Positions 56,127-64,000 of a stretch of 64,000 nt of DNA are shown one piece after another. Source of the stretch: Desulfosarcina widdelii. Lineage in GTDB: Bacteria; Desulfobacterota; Desulfobacteria; Desulfobacterales; Desulfosarcinaceae. Within the stretch, counting starts at the first letter, position 1. Every line of letters begins with the position of its first letter. Below the pieces are notes generated by a model that made no database searches, was not told the DNA's origin, and worked only from the letters and a program-made list of their open reading frames with translations. The stretch is from positions 62,001 to 126,000 of the forward strand of contig NZ_AP021875.1 of assembly GCF_009688965.1 (NCBI RefSeq), given 5' to 3'. The position numbers and the translations under genes were made by a program.

Positions 56127-56804
56127 ATGGGAGAACCTGCGGTGGTAGTTCAATTGCCAGTGAAAAGACCAGTTCGGAAAAGAAGGAAAAAGCCTCCTCA
56201 GAATATCGATGGCATCAAGTATTTCACAGAGAACCAGATCAAGCTGATTCGTAAAACCGTTCGTGATAAAGCTAATCTGGATCATGCCAAGGCCAATGTC
56301 ACCGGTATACGTGAATGGATGGCAATCGATCTGATAACATCGACTGGTTTGAGAGTGGCTGAGGCTTCAGACCTTTGCTGCGGTGACATTAGATGTGGAT
56401 ACGGTCAAAGCGAGATTTATGTTCGTGACGGCAAAGGCGGTAAAGCACGAACGGTTCAAATACCGGCCAGCCTTAAGAAGCACCTTAGCCACTTTCTGAA
56501 ATGGAAGGAAGAACGTGGAGAAGGTGTTTCATATGACGATCACCTTTTCATTGGTCAGCGTGGGCCATGGACAACTCAGGCAGTGCAGCAACTTGTGAAG
56601 AAGCATCTGAAGGTCTTGGGGCTGTATGAGTCCGGGAAATCAGTACATGCATTGCGACATTCATACGCTGTGCAGTTGTATCGTCAAAAAAGGGATCTAA
56701 GGGCCGTACAAAAGCAGCTGGGCCATGCTTCAATCCAAACAACGCAGATCTATGCCGATGTGACATCGGAAGATATTCAAGATCAAATTAAAGGAATCTG
56801 GTGA
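56127..56804 (+). CDS. Minimal tyrosine recombinase
   Basis: The 225-residue protein consists almost only of a catalytic domain. The active-site residues are present: Arg76 in STGLRVAEA, a Lys near 107 in DGKGGKARTVQIP, His174 and Arg177 in HALRHSYA, His200 in LGHAS and Tyr209 in QIYADV. The usual N-terminal core-binding domain is replaced by about 30 basic residues. AAAAGGAGG precedes the ATG. It lies behind a promoter and a hairpin and is followed after 3 bases by the next gene. Confidence 0.88.
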   Translation: MGEPAVVVQLPVKRPVRKRRKKPPQNIDGIKYFTENQIKLIRKTVRDKANLDHAKANVTGIREWMAIDLITSTGLRVAEASDLCCGDIRCGYGQSEIYVRDGKGGKARTVQIPASLKKHLSHFLKWKEERGEGVSYDDHLFIGQRGPWTTQAVQQLVKKHLKVLGLYESGKSVHALRHSYAVQLYRQKRDLRAVQKQLGHASIQTTQIYADVTSEDIQDQIKGIW

Positions 56805-56807
56805 ATA

Positions 56808-57107
56808 ATGAATCGGCGATTGGTTATAAAGAAAATGATTACAACAGCGGTAAGTTTTACCATCGGTATGCCACTTGTTTTAGAATTTATATTTTTCGTT
56901 AGCCACTGTGATGAAAATAAAAAGAATCTATCATTCGTAGCAATCATCGAAAAAACAATAGATCACCTTTATATAAAAGATGGTTTCGTTGATCTGGTTA
57001 CGCTTTCTACGGAATTATTACAAAATGGACAACTTGAAATGATCGGTGGAATGGAAAATCTACTTTTCATAATTGATCGCTATAATCTCTACGATAGACT
57101 AAACTAA
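56808..57107 (+). CDS. Small protein with DnaB N-terminal-like segment
   Basis: The 99-residue product begins with a basic, hydrophobic helix (RLVIKKMITTAVSFTIGMPLVLEFIFFV). It then reads AIIEKTIDHLYIKDGFVDLVTLSTELLQNGQLEMIGGMENLLFIID, which follows the pattern of the DnaB helicase N-terminal domain (VDLVTLS.EL...G.LE.IGG...L). There is no helicase domain. It may be a helicase-interacting protein; this is inferred. It starts 3 bases after the recombinase gene. Confidence 0.5.
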   Translation: MNRRLVIKKMITTAVSFTIGMPLVLEFIFFVSHCDENKKNLSFVAIIEKTIDHLYIKDGFVDLVTLSTELLQNGQLEMIGGMENLLFIIDRYNLYDRLN

Positions 57108-57137
57108 ACGTCATCAGATAGAAGTAATCTTTGCAAT

Positions 57138-57175
57138 GCCGCTCTGGACTATTCCAGGCGGCTTTTGTTTTTTTT
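57138..57175 (+). terminator. Rho-independent terminator
   Basis: GCCGCTCTGG pairs with CCAGGCGGC (one bulged T) around ACTATT, followed by TTTTGTTTTTTTT. It ends the recombinase/DnaB-N-like transcript. Confidence 0.88.
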
Positions 57176-57198
57176 ATGTGCCGATAAAGGAGAAAGCC

Positions 57199-57516
57199 AT
57201 GTGGAACGAACCATCGAAACAAGACTTGCAGAAAATTGGAATACCGAAATTGTACGATGATGAAGAAACCCCGCTAAAAGATAAACTGATATACGGTCAC
57301 TTCTTCATCGGTGCATGTGACTGGTTCATTGCCGAATGGGACGGTGGCGATTTGTTCTTTGGATATGCGAACCTGGGTGATGATCAATGCGCCGAGTGGG
57401 GTTACATATCATTCAGTGAACTTAAATCGTTAAACATTAATGGTTTTGAAATTGAGTATGATGCGCATTGGAAAATTCGACCTGCCAAAGAAGTCTCTAA
57501 AATCATTTTTCGATAA
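57199..57516 (+). CDS. DUF2958-family protein
   Basis: The 105-residue product matches the DUF2958 pattern: IPKLYDDEETPLKDKLIYGHFFIGACDWFIAEWDGGDLFFGYANLGDDQCAEWGYISFSELKSL. Members occur on plasmids, ICEs and phage-like islands; the function is not known. AAAGGAGAAAGCC precedes the ATG. It follows the terminator directly, so it may be transcribed separately from the recombinase. Confidence 0.75.
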   Translation: MWNEPSKQDLQKIGIPKLYDDEETPLKDKLIYGHFFIGACDWFIAEWDGGDLFFGYANLGDDQCAEWGYISFSELKSLNINGFEIEYDAHWKIRPAKEVSKIIFR

Positions 57517-57547
57517 TAAATCTCTACTACAGATAGGAATGTTATAA

Positions 57548-58378
57548 ATGGATAAAGGTTTCCGATTTGGAAATAGAAAGTCGTATCTTGTTTTAGATAA
57601 ACTCGGTAACGGTTTTGAGGGAACGGTGTACGCCGTATATAGTAAGAAGGAGTTGAAGGCAGCCAAGATAACTATCATTGGTGAAGAGACCATCTACCAG
57701 TGTTCCAGTTATAGCCGTAGTGAGTTCGACCTACGGCGAAGCCACCCATTTAAACCGTTACCGGCAAAATGGTATTCGTGTGCCGACGATGACCTCAAGA
57801 ATGAGGTGATAGACGTATTGAAGCTGCTGAAACAGCAGCATGCGTTGCATTCGCAAATACAGCGGAAAAAAATACCGTGGCTAATACCGCCCTTGCAGGA
57901 TTATGGATTGCTCCTTCTGCCATCGGACGATGGGTTGACGCCGGCTACTTGGGAAATATATCCGCTTGTGCAGGGGCAAACGCTCAAGCGCCTGCTCGAC
58001 AACCTGAACGATGTGATCCTGATGCAGTCCTTCCTTAACACTGGTCGGATAAGAGCTGGAATAGATGCTAAGGCGGCCTACAGCAGATTGGCTGACATGG
58101 TTATCCAGCAACTTACCCATGGTATAGAGATTTTATACAAGCATGGGTTCGCTATCGCCGAGATCGACCTACACCCAAGCAACCTGCTATTCGGTGCAGT
58201 GGACGGTGGGGCCAATAGGGTTTACCTCATAGACAACCGATTATGTGCTGAGGGATGTGGGTGTAATAAAGACGAATTGCTCAACGAAATAGAAATGGTC
58301 GGAGGCCATATTCGTGATTGGCATAAAAAAGGAATGATATACAGTGCGTATTATAATAGTCTGATTGACGATATCTGA
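57548..58378 (+). CDS. Protein-kinase-fold protein
   Basis: The 276-residue protein has kinase-like landmarks: a glycine loop LGNGFEGTVY (19-28), a lysine strand AAKITI (Lys40), the catalytic loop AEIDLHPSNLLF with Asp207 and Asn212, and YLIDNRL (Asp229) at the DFG place. The C-lobe is short and ends soon after, so it is smaller than a typical kinase. Targets are unknown. Kinases in mobile islands can act in phage defence or toxin-antitoxin control. It lies 31 bases after the DUF2958 gene. Confidence 0.65.
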   Translation: MDKGFRFGNRKSYLVLDKLGNGFEGTVYAVYSKKELKAAKITIIGEETIYQCSSYSRSEFDLRRSHPFKPLPAKWYSCADDDLKNEVIDVLKLLKQQHALHSQIQRKKIPWLIPPLQDYGLLLLPSDDGLTPATWEIYPLVQGQTLKRLLDNLNDVILMQSFLNTGRIRAGIDAKAAYSRLADMVIQQLTHGIEILYKHGFAIAEIDLHPSNLLFGAVDGGANRVYLIDNRLCAEGCGCNKDELLNEIEMVGGHIRDWHKKGMIYSAYYNSLIDDI

Positions 58379-58411
58379 GAAAGTACTCAAATGAGTAGAC
58401 CACCTAAAGAA

Positions 58412-58457
58412 AAACCGGGTATTTTGATTAGATTGTTAACCATAATACCCGGTTTTT
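58412..58457. terminator. Bidirectional terminator
   Basis: AAAACCGGGTATT pairs with AATACCCGGTTTT in a 13-bp perfect stem with A and T runs on both sides. It ends both the kinase-like gene and the convergent gene at 58468. Confidence 0.9.
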
Positions 58458-58467
58458 TATTATTTTT

Positions 58468-58761
58468 TTAAAGAGTTTCTACAATCTGGGTAATTCTTTG
58501 ATGGACCCTCTTGGTCCGTGTTCGGTCAAGAATTAAATCCCATGTCCAGAGTGGTATCAATCTTGCTTTTGATACTATTTCAACCGCCGTGTCCCCGGTA
58601 GTTATTTTTGTTTTTCCGGTTTTTAGAGAAATCAAGATGCCGTTCTTGATACTATCAATACCCTTTAGCTTTACGCTTTTCATCATTTGTAAATCACTAA
58701 ATAATTTTGTTTTTAGCTCATCCAAATTAATTTTTTTGTTGATTGTTTTTTTGTGTGCCAT
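58468..58761 (-). CDS. Small basic uncharacterised protein
   Basis: The 97-residue product begins with a lysine-rich helix (HKKTINKKINLDELKTKLFSDLQMMKSVKLKG), then KNGILISLKTGKTKITTGDTAVEIVSKARLIPLW, a short beta-rich part. No family recognised. AAAGGAGG precedes the ATG, so it is probably real. It converges on the kinase-like gene. Confidence 0.55.
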   Translation of the reverse strand: MAHKKTINKKINLDELKTKLFSDLQMMKSVKLKGIDSIKNGILISLKTGKTKITTGDTAVEIVSKARLIPLWTWDLILDRTRTKRVHQRITQIVETL

Positions 58762-59026
58762 AAATCCTCCTTTTAAATTGGTATATAAGTTGATGTTGAT
58801 GAAGATAAACAGATATGTTTCTTATATTATCATTTGTCCTACGGCTTTTGGTTACGCCATTTTAACCTCCATTTTCAGTGGGTTAACTGAATGTAGCTCA
58901 TAATGTTTCAATCGCTCTTTAATCTTTTTCCATACAACCTAAACGTAGTATCGGCATTTAATTTATTACCTTTAGGTGTCTGTATAGACCTTCCCTTGTC
59001 AGATATAAGCAGGGTGGAGGTTTTAT

Positions 59027-59362
59027 ATGGATTTCAATGCATTAAAGAAGCGATTTGGGATCAGACTCAAAAAACTGCGACTTGATAGAGGCTTGAGGCA
59101 GGAGGATCTTGAAAAGTGGGGATTTTCATATCGACACTACGGACGGCTTGAAAGAGGCCTTGTTAATCCGACACTTGAGACCATGGTTAAGCTTTGCCAG
59201 GTATTTGAAATCACACTTCCTGAAATGTTTAAATTCTTGGATTCAAAACAGTCGCCGACTGAGGATCAAGAGGCTGTATTGTTAAGTTTAAACAGGATCC
59301 TTCAGGACGGCAATGAAGATAAAATCCGGAAACTAAAAATTTTCTTACAAGAAATCCTGTAA
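59027..59362 (+). CDS. XRE-family helix-turn-helix regulator
   Basis: The 111-residue protein has an XRE HTH: FGIRLKKLRLDRGLRQEDLEKWGFSYRHYGRLERGLVNPTLETMVKLCQVFEI. A helical tail (LLSLNRILQDGNEDKIRKLKIFLQEIL) could dimerise. GGTGGAGG precedes the ATG. The 265-base gap after it, to 59627, holds no gene I can support. Confidence 0.85.
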   Translation: MDFNALKKRFGIRLKKLRLDRGLRQEDLEKWGFSYRHYGRLERGLVNPTLETMVKLCQVFEITLPEMFKFLDSKQSPTEDQEAVLLSLNRILQDGNEDKIRKLKIFLQEIL

Positions 59363-59627
59363 TGGATGAATCAGTTTCTCACCGCTGGAGCATCCATCCG
59401 TATTGCCCTTCCAGCTAACTGCTGTCCCCACAGCCCCCATTATCCATCACTTTGAGTTATAAGTGGCAAAATGTCTGAGCCTTCTATGATGGCCCTATCC
59501 AAGAGTTGACTCTTTATTATGTTAAAAATTGTTTCTGATATACTAACATATTGACAATTCTATTAATATTTGAAATTCTTCATTTATTTCTCCTTCTAAA
59601 TAAATCCTAAAAAAGCGGTATTGTAAT

Positions 59628-59912
59628 ATGGCACTGACTAAACACGATATCGTTGATCAGATCCAGAACCAACTCGGTATCCCGAGAAATGTGTCCGCTG
59701 ACGTTACCGAAACCCTCCTTGAGATCATCAAGGCTACACTGGCATCAGGTGAGGACGTCTTGGTCAGCGGGTTCGGCAAGTTCTGTGTGAAGGACAAACA
59801 GGAGCGGAAAGGCCGTAATCCAGCTACTGGTGAGGATATGATGCTGAAGCCGAGGCAGGTGGTGACGTTCAAATGCTCTGGATTGCTGAGGAACAAGGTA
59901 AATGGCAAATAA
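59628..59912 (+). CDS. IHF alpha-like DNA-bending protein
   Basis: The 94-residue HU/IHF-fold protein reads MALTKHDIVDQIQNQLGIPRNVSADVTETLLEIIKATLASGEDVLVSGFGKFCVKDKQERKGRNPATGEDMMLKPRQVVTFKCSGLLRNKVNGK. The GRNPATGE arm and the VLVSGFGKF strand are those of IhfA. It could serve the two recombinases of the island. There is no clear Shine-Dalgarno sequence. Confidence 0.88.
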   Translation: MALTKHDIVDQIQNQLGIPRNVSADVTETLLEIIKATLASGEDVLVSGFGKFCVKDKQERKGRNPATGEDMMLKPRQVVTFKCSGLLRNKVNGK

Positions 59913-60705
59913 GTTTACAATTACTAAAAACACAAAACGATCCCCGTTAAAGGCTTTACCGCTTCATACGGCTGGACAATCTATAGACGAAGAAATCCAC
60001 AGAATACAAACCGTTGAGATTGGCAGCTACTTTGCTGGAGCGGCGTGTATGGTGTTCATTGCCTGCTTTGAGTGGTACAAATGGGTGACATCAGCGCCAC
60101 CATCTCCGGTATCGATTAGTATCGGAGCAGCCGTAGTTGTTTCATACTGCGTTTACAAGATTATAAAGTTTCGGAAAGAGGTGAAAACGCTGCGGTTAGC
60201 ACGGGATGGTGAGAGAGCGGTTGGGGAATACTTGGATTCCTTCAGACAGCAAGGCTATAGAGTCCTTCATGACTTGGTGGGAGGCGATTTCAATATTGAT
60301 CACATTATAATCGGGAAAACTGGTATTTATACAATAGAAACAAAGACCATCAGCAAATATGTCCGGGGTACTCAAAAGATTAATTATGATGGAGAAGAAT
60401 TATCCATCAATGGAATGAAACCAGACAGGAATCCCATAATTCAGGCGAAAGCACAAGCAGGCTGGGTAAAAGAGTTCGTCCGAGATTTTCTGAAGAAAAA
60501 TGTTCCCATCCAGCCTGTGGTTGTATTCCCTGGCTGGTTCGTTGAAGGGAATCAAAAATCGGAGGTTTGGGTACTTGAACCGAAGGCTCTAAAAGGTTTC
60601 ATCAGCCGCAGAGATGAAGTTATGGATGAAAAAGATGTCTCGATTATCGCAAATTACCTTACCAGACATCTAAGAACCCGTGAAGAATACTATAGGAAGA
60701 ATTGA
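59902..60705 (+). CDS. NERD-domain membrane protein
   Basis: The 267-residue protein has two N-terminal helices (GSYFAGAACMVFIACFEWYKW and SISIGAAVVVSYCVYKIIKF). A NERD domain follows: RDGERAVGEYLDSFRQQGYRVLHDLVGGDFNIDHIIIGKTGIYTIETKTIS. The domain is related to restriction-type nucleases; the D...E-x-K residues are visible (NIDHI, TIETKT). Start and IHF stop overlap by 11 bases. A DNA-processing or defence role is plausible but unproven. Confidence 0.85.
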   Translation: MANKFTITKNTKRSPLKALPLHTAGQSIDEEIHRIQTVEIGSYFAGAACMVFIACFEWYKWVTSAPPSPVSISIGAAVVVSYCVYKIIKFRKEVKTLRLARDGERAVGEYLDSFRQQGYRVLHDLVGGDFNIDHIIIGKTGIYTIETKTISKYVRGTQKINYDGEELSINGMKPDRNPIIQAKAQAGWVKEFVRDFLKKNVPIQPVVVFPGWFVEGNQKSEVWVLEPKALKGFISRRDEVMDEKDVSIIANYLTRHLRTREEYYRKN

Positions 60706-60980
60706 TGCCAGAGAATCGTCAAAAGACGAAGATCACCTGACAAACCTTATAGACTTAATTTATGTGGTTTGACAGACGTGAATGATGTTATATGCCATCG
60801 TGTTAATTCATGAATGATCTCAATTAGTCTTTAATTTGACCTCTCACAATAAGCTACGCACACGCACCCACCGTAGCTAATTTACCTGCCATATTATTCG
60901 ATTATAGAATTGTTTCGCAGCGAATTAATGTGTAAATTGGGCCTGTATCATTGATATCAAATTGAGGTGTAATAAACGTT

Positions 60981-61877
60981 ATGACGGGAACTATTCTTCT
61001 ATCCATTCTTTCGGGGGTTTCATTTGCGGGAGCAGGCCTTGGATACAAGATGGCAGAACGCTGGCGGTGCCGATCATCAGTATTCATACTTGTTTTTGCG
61101 ATAACCGGTGGAGCTTTTGCAGGGGTTAAGGCTTTTTCCGAAACGACGGTATGGCTTGAACCAAAGTTATGGATACTGGGGATAGCCATGGGACTTTTAT
61201 TTGATCTGGCTATTTATTTTATCATGCAGGCCAACCGTCTTGGACCAGCATCGGTGAGTTGGACAGTATTGAATCTGGGATTATTGGTGCCGATTTTTAT
61301 TTCGCCGTTCATTGTTGATGAAAAAGTGCTCTGGTTGGACCCGATTATTGTAGTGCTGTTTATTTTAATGTTATTGATGTTTGCCCGTGGCATGAAAAAT
61401 ACTGGTGAGGTAATACAGGGAGGTCATAAACTGCATATCCTGATGTTGTTAGGGATATTTTTTGCTCAAGGTTTGTTTCTGCTGGGCAATAAAATCAAGT
61501 ACGCTTTATTCAACGATGCAAATACGGCTGCGCTGACATTTATTGTATATATGAGTGGAGCGGTGGCGGTATTGCTCTTTATCTATACTACTAAAAAACG
61601 GGTCACCTTTTTGGGAAGTGAGTTGAAGGCCGGGGCTATAACGGGCATTTGTAACAGCCTTGGGGTTATTCTGCTATTAAGCGCAATGAGCCTACCATCA
61701 ACGATAGTATTTCCCTTGAGCGCATCTATCGCATTGTTAGGAGGCGTATTTTTAACTTGTTTGATATATGGGGAAAGACTAGACCGAATGAAAACGACAG
61801 GCGTGATGTTGGGATTAACGGCATTAATATTAGCTGTTTTTCGGGAAAACTTGGTAAGCTTTTTAACCGGGAATTGA
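60981..61877 (+). CDS. EamA/DMT-superfamily permease-like protein
   Basis: The 298-residue protein has about ten hydrophobic helices in two halves (ILLSILSGVSFAGAGLGYKM at the start; GVMLGLTALILAVFRENL at the end). The LSASIALLGGVFLTCLIYGERLD segment is typical of drug/metabolite transporters. No substrate can be named. The 275 bases before it hold no gene I see. Confidence 0.8.
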   Translation: MTGTILLSILSGVSFAGAGLGYKMAERWRCRSSVFILVFAITGGAFAGVKAFSETTVWLEPKLWILGIAMGLLFDLAIYFIMQANRLGPASVSWTVLNLGLLVPIFISPFIVDEKVLWLDPIIVVLFILMLLMFARGMKNTGEVIQGGHKLHILMLLGIFFAQGLFLLGNKIKYALFNDANTAALTFIVYMSGAVAVLLFIYTTKKRVTFLGSELKAGAITGICNSLGVILLLSAMSLPSTIVFPLSASIALLGGVFLTCLIYGERLDRMKTTGVMLGLTALILAVFRENLVSFLTGN

Positions 61878-61944
61878 GGAGGTAAAGTTTATAGAGTAAT
61901 GTTTGTGGTATGTATAAACCACCAAATGCCAAATAAAGTTAATG

Positions 61945-62161
61945 CAGCCAACGTAAAAAGTCGAGGGCCGGTCTACAGCATTCGTACTCACCAGGACTAA
62001 GTAGCCTGCTTAAAATCGGAAGTTTGGGTGATACAGTTATCGCCAAATCATCAACAGAAAAATGGTTTCTGAAAAGCTACGATGCCATACTGTCAAGCGA
62101 AGGCTCGGCACTCATTCCAGTTTTAACGGACTATCTTAAAAAAGATGAATCAGACATTTGA
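61945..62161 (+). pseudogene. Possible gene remnant without a start codon
   Basis: An open stretch ending at 62161 reads SRAGLQHSYSPGLSSLLKIGSLGDTVIAKSSTEKWFLKSYDAILSSEGSALIPVLTDYLKKDESDI in protein-like composition. It lacks ATG/GTG and Shine-Dalgarno. It may be the 3' end of a lost gene. It touches the convergent gene at 62150. Confidence 0.3.
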
Positions 62162-63031
62162 ACCTTCCATAGACAATGCCCTTCCAGCCACCCGCTGTAA
62201 CCACATAGCGCACTGTTCCGGTCCGCCAGCTATCCATGGCTGTGTTGAGTGAATCTTGGTAAATAGATCTTTGTGCTGGATATCACCTGCCAGAAAAATT
62301 AATGCGAAATGCACCCGACGCATGATCAATTGGAACAACCGGTGGCTGTCCATTGCTTTTTCAATTTCAGCCGGAATCTTTTGTAATCCATTCCATGGTC
62401 CAATATACCGCCGCAGATACTCTTTCACCAGATCAATGAGACTCCTATCGTTCCCCTCAAGCATCGGATATATATAGAATTTCAGCATATCGACGGCTTC
62501 CACTCGTGTGCTGTCGTCCTTGATAAAGGCTTGCCAGCATGACCTTTTAAGTAGCGTAGACTCGAACTGTAGCTGGCTCAGTGGCAGAATGTTGCTAAGC
62601 ATAGGGAACTCCTTTACCTCGCAGGAACGCTGAACCATCCAAACGATGGACGGTTGGCCCTTCAATAGCTGGTACTCACGGCTATTAAAGCCATGAACAA
62701 CAGCGGCTTCCGTTAACCGGCAGGCCACGATGTCTGGATTGATTCCTATGAGCGGTTCCTTGCATTCGCATGAATTTTCAATGTCCTCGTCGGCCATGCA
62801 GGTTCGGCAGTAGGCAGCAGATCGGTAAATGCTCTGCATCAGGTTCCGTGTCTCTTGGAGCAGGACGGCTATCTCGATGCAGGCCTGCGGTTGTACAGTG
62901 TGGCCGGCGTCCTCAGCCAAATTTATCTGTTTGGCTAACTCATCGATGGAATCGTATTCTGGGAAAACGAGTTGGTTCTGTGATTCAACGACGGGATGTA
63001 CTGTACGTTCATTTTTTGTGAATAAATCCAT
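62150..63031 (-). CDS. Uncharacterised protein with a Cys cluster
   Basis: The 293-residue protein is mostly helical. A CRTCMADEDIENSCECKEP segment near residue 80 could bind zinc. It starts at the ATG at 63031 with GGAGG 5 bases upstream; an ATG 12 bases earlier overlaps that site. I do not recognise a family. Confidence 0.6.
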   Translation of the reverse strand: MDLFTKNERTVHPVVESQNQLVFPEYDSIDELAKQINLAEDAGHTVQPQACIEIAVLLQETRNLMQSIYRSAAYCRTCMADEDIENSCECKEPLIGINPDIVACRLTEAAVVHGFNSREYQLLKGQPSIVWMVQRSCEVKEFPMLSNILPLSQLQFESTLLKRSCWQAFIKDDSTRVEAVDMLKFYIYPMLEGNDRSLIDLVKEYLRRYIGPWNGLQKIPAEIEKAMDSHRLFQLIMRRVHFALIFLAGDIQHKDLFTKIHSTQPWIAGGPEQCAMWLQRVAGRALSMEGSNV

Positions 63032-63219
63032 GTTGTCCTCCATGCCGGTTTAAAACGTTGATTTTTTTATTTATTAAACTGGCAAAAGGGAGGCTGACAT
63101 TCGTAACATCAATAAATATTATGGATTAAATCAATATTGACATTTTTTATTAAACTTTTTTGGTACAGAAACCGATATTGAATTAAAAATAACCTTTAGA
63201 TTTACAGTAGGAGTTATCA

Positions 63220-63837
63220 ATGCTGGAAGATATCTATAAACCAACGGTTTCTTTTAAGAAAAACTTAGTTTTCTTTCTGGTCATTTTTGTATCATCGATG
63301 ATCACAGGTTGTGGTAAAGATGCTTCTGATCATCGGAGCGAACTTATAGAATCCATAGAAAATAAGTTTGAGAATGTATATCACTGTGATGATATAGAAT
63401 CATATAAGATAGATAAAAATGAGCAAGTTATTTATCCTGAAATGTCTTTCAGAGACAAAGGTAATAATAAAATAATAATTTCACATAATTCATTAAAAAA
63501 TAATAGTAAGAAAATTGTTTTTAATGGAAAAAGTTATAATATTTCAAAGTCATCATTTTTATTTTGGGAAAAAATAGAAATATTTCCTTCATCCTATGAT
63601 CAAAGTGATTTTCAATATTTTAAATGTAATAATCAAGGTTGCAGACTGATTGATCCAAATAATGATCACACGTCATCAGTTAATTTCTTTGCAACTCTTC
63701 TCATTGGTGCTGTGTTTGGTTTTGATGCTGGTGACGGTGCTGCAGGTGAGCTAATTACAAAATATGAAATGAGGATCTTAATTCCTGATGATATTAAAGC
63801 CATAACCATGCAAGTTAATTTAGGCAACCACGTCTAA
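63220..63837 (+). CDS. Predicted lipoprotein, uncharacterised
   Basis: The 205-residue product has a basic N-terminus, a hydrophobic helix and a lipobox-like end (LVIFVSSMITGCG), so it is probably lipid-anchored in the membrane. The rest is Asn/Lys-rich with no known motif and ends with a hydrophobic stretch (FFATLLIGAVFGFDAGDGAAG). The AT-rich codon use differs from the left half of the window, suggesting separate acquisition. Confidence 0.6.
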   Translation: MLEDIYKPTVSFKKNLVFFLVIFVSSMITGCGKDASDHRSELIESIENKFENVYHCDDIESYKIDKNEQVIYPEMSFRDKGNNKIIISHNSLKNNSKKIVFNGKSYNISKSSFLFWEKIEIFPSSYDQSDFQYFKCNNQGCRLIDPNNDHTSSVNFFATLLIGAVFGFDAGDGAAGELITKYEMRILIPDDIKAITMQVNLGNHV

Positions 63838-63867
63838 AATCAAAAATTATAATTCTCAGGAGAAAAT

Positions 63868-64000
63868 ATGGCTAAATTTAGTATTGTTTATAAAATAATA
63901 TCCAAAAAAGATCAACGGAATATGCATATAGATGCTCTTGATAAAAATGATTCCGTTGCGAAATCAAAAATGAAATTATCTCAACTATACGGTAACGACT
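63868..64000 (+). CDS. Start of an uncharacterised gene (partial)
   Basis: An ATG with AGGAGAAAAT upstream opens MAKFSIVYKIISKKDQRNMHIDALDKNDSVAKSKMKLSQLYGND, running off the window. It follows the lipoprotein gene by 30 bases on the same strand. Function unknown. Confidence 0.55.
   Translation, partial: MAKFSIVYKIISKKDQRNMHIDALDKNDSVAKSKMKLSQLYGND

Noticed and set aside
58391..58470. 26-codon frame over the terminator after the kinase-like gene
   Set aside because: It coincides with a 13-bp perfect terminator stem and has no ribosome binding site.
1..64000. CRISPR array
   Set aside because: No regularly spaced repeats of 25-40 bases were seen, and the RecB/Cas4-like nuclease has no cas neighbours.

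Overview
The window looks like chromosomal DNA of an anaerobic, respiratory or syntrophic bacterium of the Desulfobacterota type. This is inferred from gene content: a membrane HdrD-like Fe-S oxidoreductase, a tungsten-type aldehyde:ferredoxin oxidoreductase, a PrpR-type sigma-54 activator, tricarballylate dehydrogenase genes, and very many insertion sequences. No rRNA gene, complete tRNA gene or CRISPR array was seen.

1-28 kb is a catabolic region under heavy decay. It starts with an oxidoreductase end, an electron-transfer Fe-S membrane protein and a universal stress protein. A pile-up of mobile elements follows (3.1-9.6 kb): an IS5-like element, an IS110 fragment cut by a group II intron whose own reverse transcriptase is cut by an IS4 remnant, a metallo-beta-lactamase-fold gene, then two more broken IS genes. 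Next come an SCP2-like protein, an alpha/beta hydrolase, a broken MmgE/PrpD gene and a PrpR-type sigma-54 activator. Further on are a broken isocitrate dehydrogenase gene and a long minus-strand operon: tcuA-like, tcuB-like, a four-cluster ferredoxin, AOR, a GlpA-like FAD/[2Fe-2S] enzyme, a second FAD enzyme and a broken dehydrogenase. The theme is oxidation of tricarballylate or a similar acid to cis-aconitate and onward. A 13-bp element (GGAACAATTTGTT) occurs upstream of the regulator and upstream of the tcu-like operon, with a weaker version upstream of the SCP2/hydrolase genes, so the three units may form one regulon.

28-43 kb is a plasmid- or ICE-like segment. It holds HU, a cluster of AACACC/GGTGTT repeats split by an intact IS with a 6-bp target duplication, then SSB, a SWIM-finger protein, a RecB-like nuclease, a UvrD-like helicase with an internal deletion, a possible BglII-like protein and a DUF932 protein. 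Cargo or host genes follow: an esterase, a secreted protein, a membrane TPR signalling protein and a broken DUF4186 gene. It ends at the 3' half of a tRNA-Glu gene.

43-64 kb is a second island and looks like a defence island. A large serine recombinase overlaps the tRNA fragment. Then come small acidic proteins, a MerR regulator, a type I restriction-modification locus whose hsdS is split by an IS66-family element, and a two-gene cytosolic plus four-helix membrane pair resembling RexA/RexB in layout. A small cassette follows, with a minimal tyrosine recombinase, a DnaB-N-like protein, a DUF2958 protein and a kinase-fold protein. The window ends with XRE, IHF, NERD, EamA and uncharacterised genes, the last of them AT-rich.
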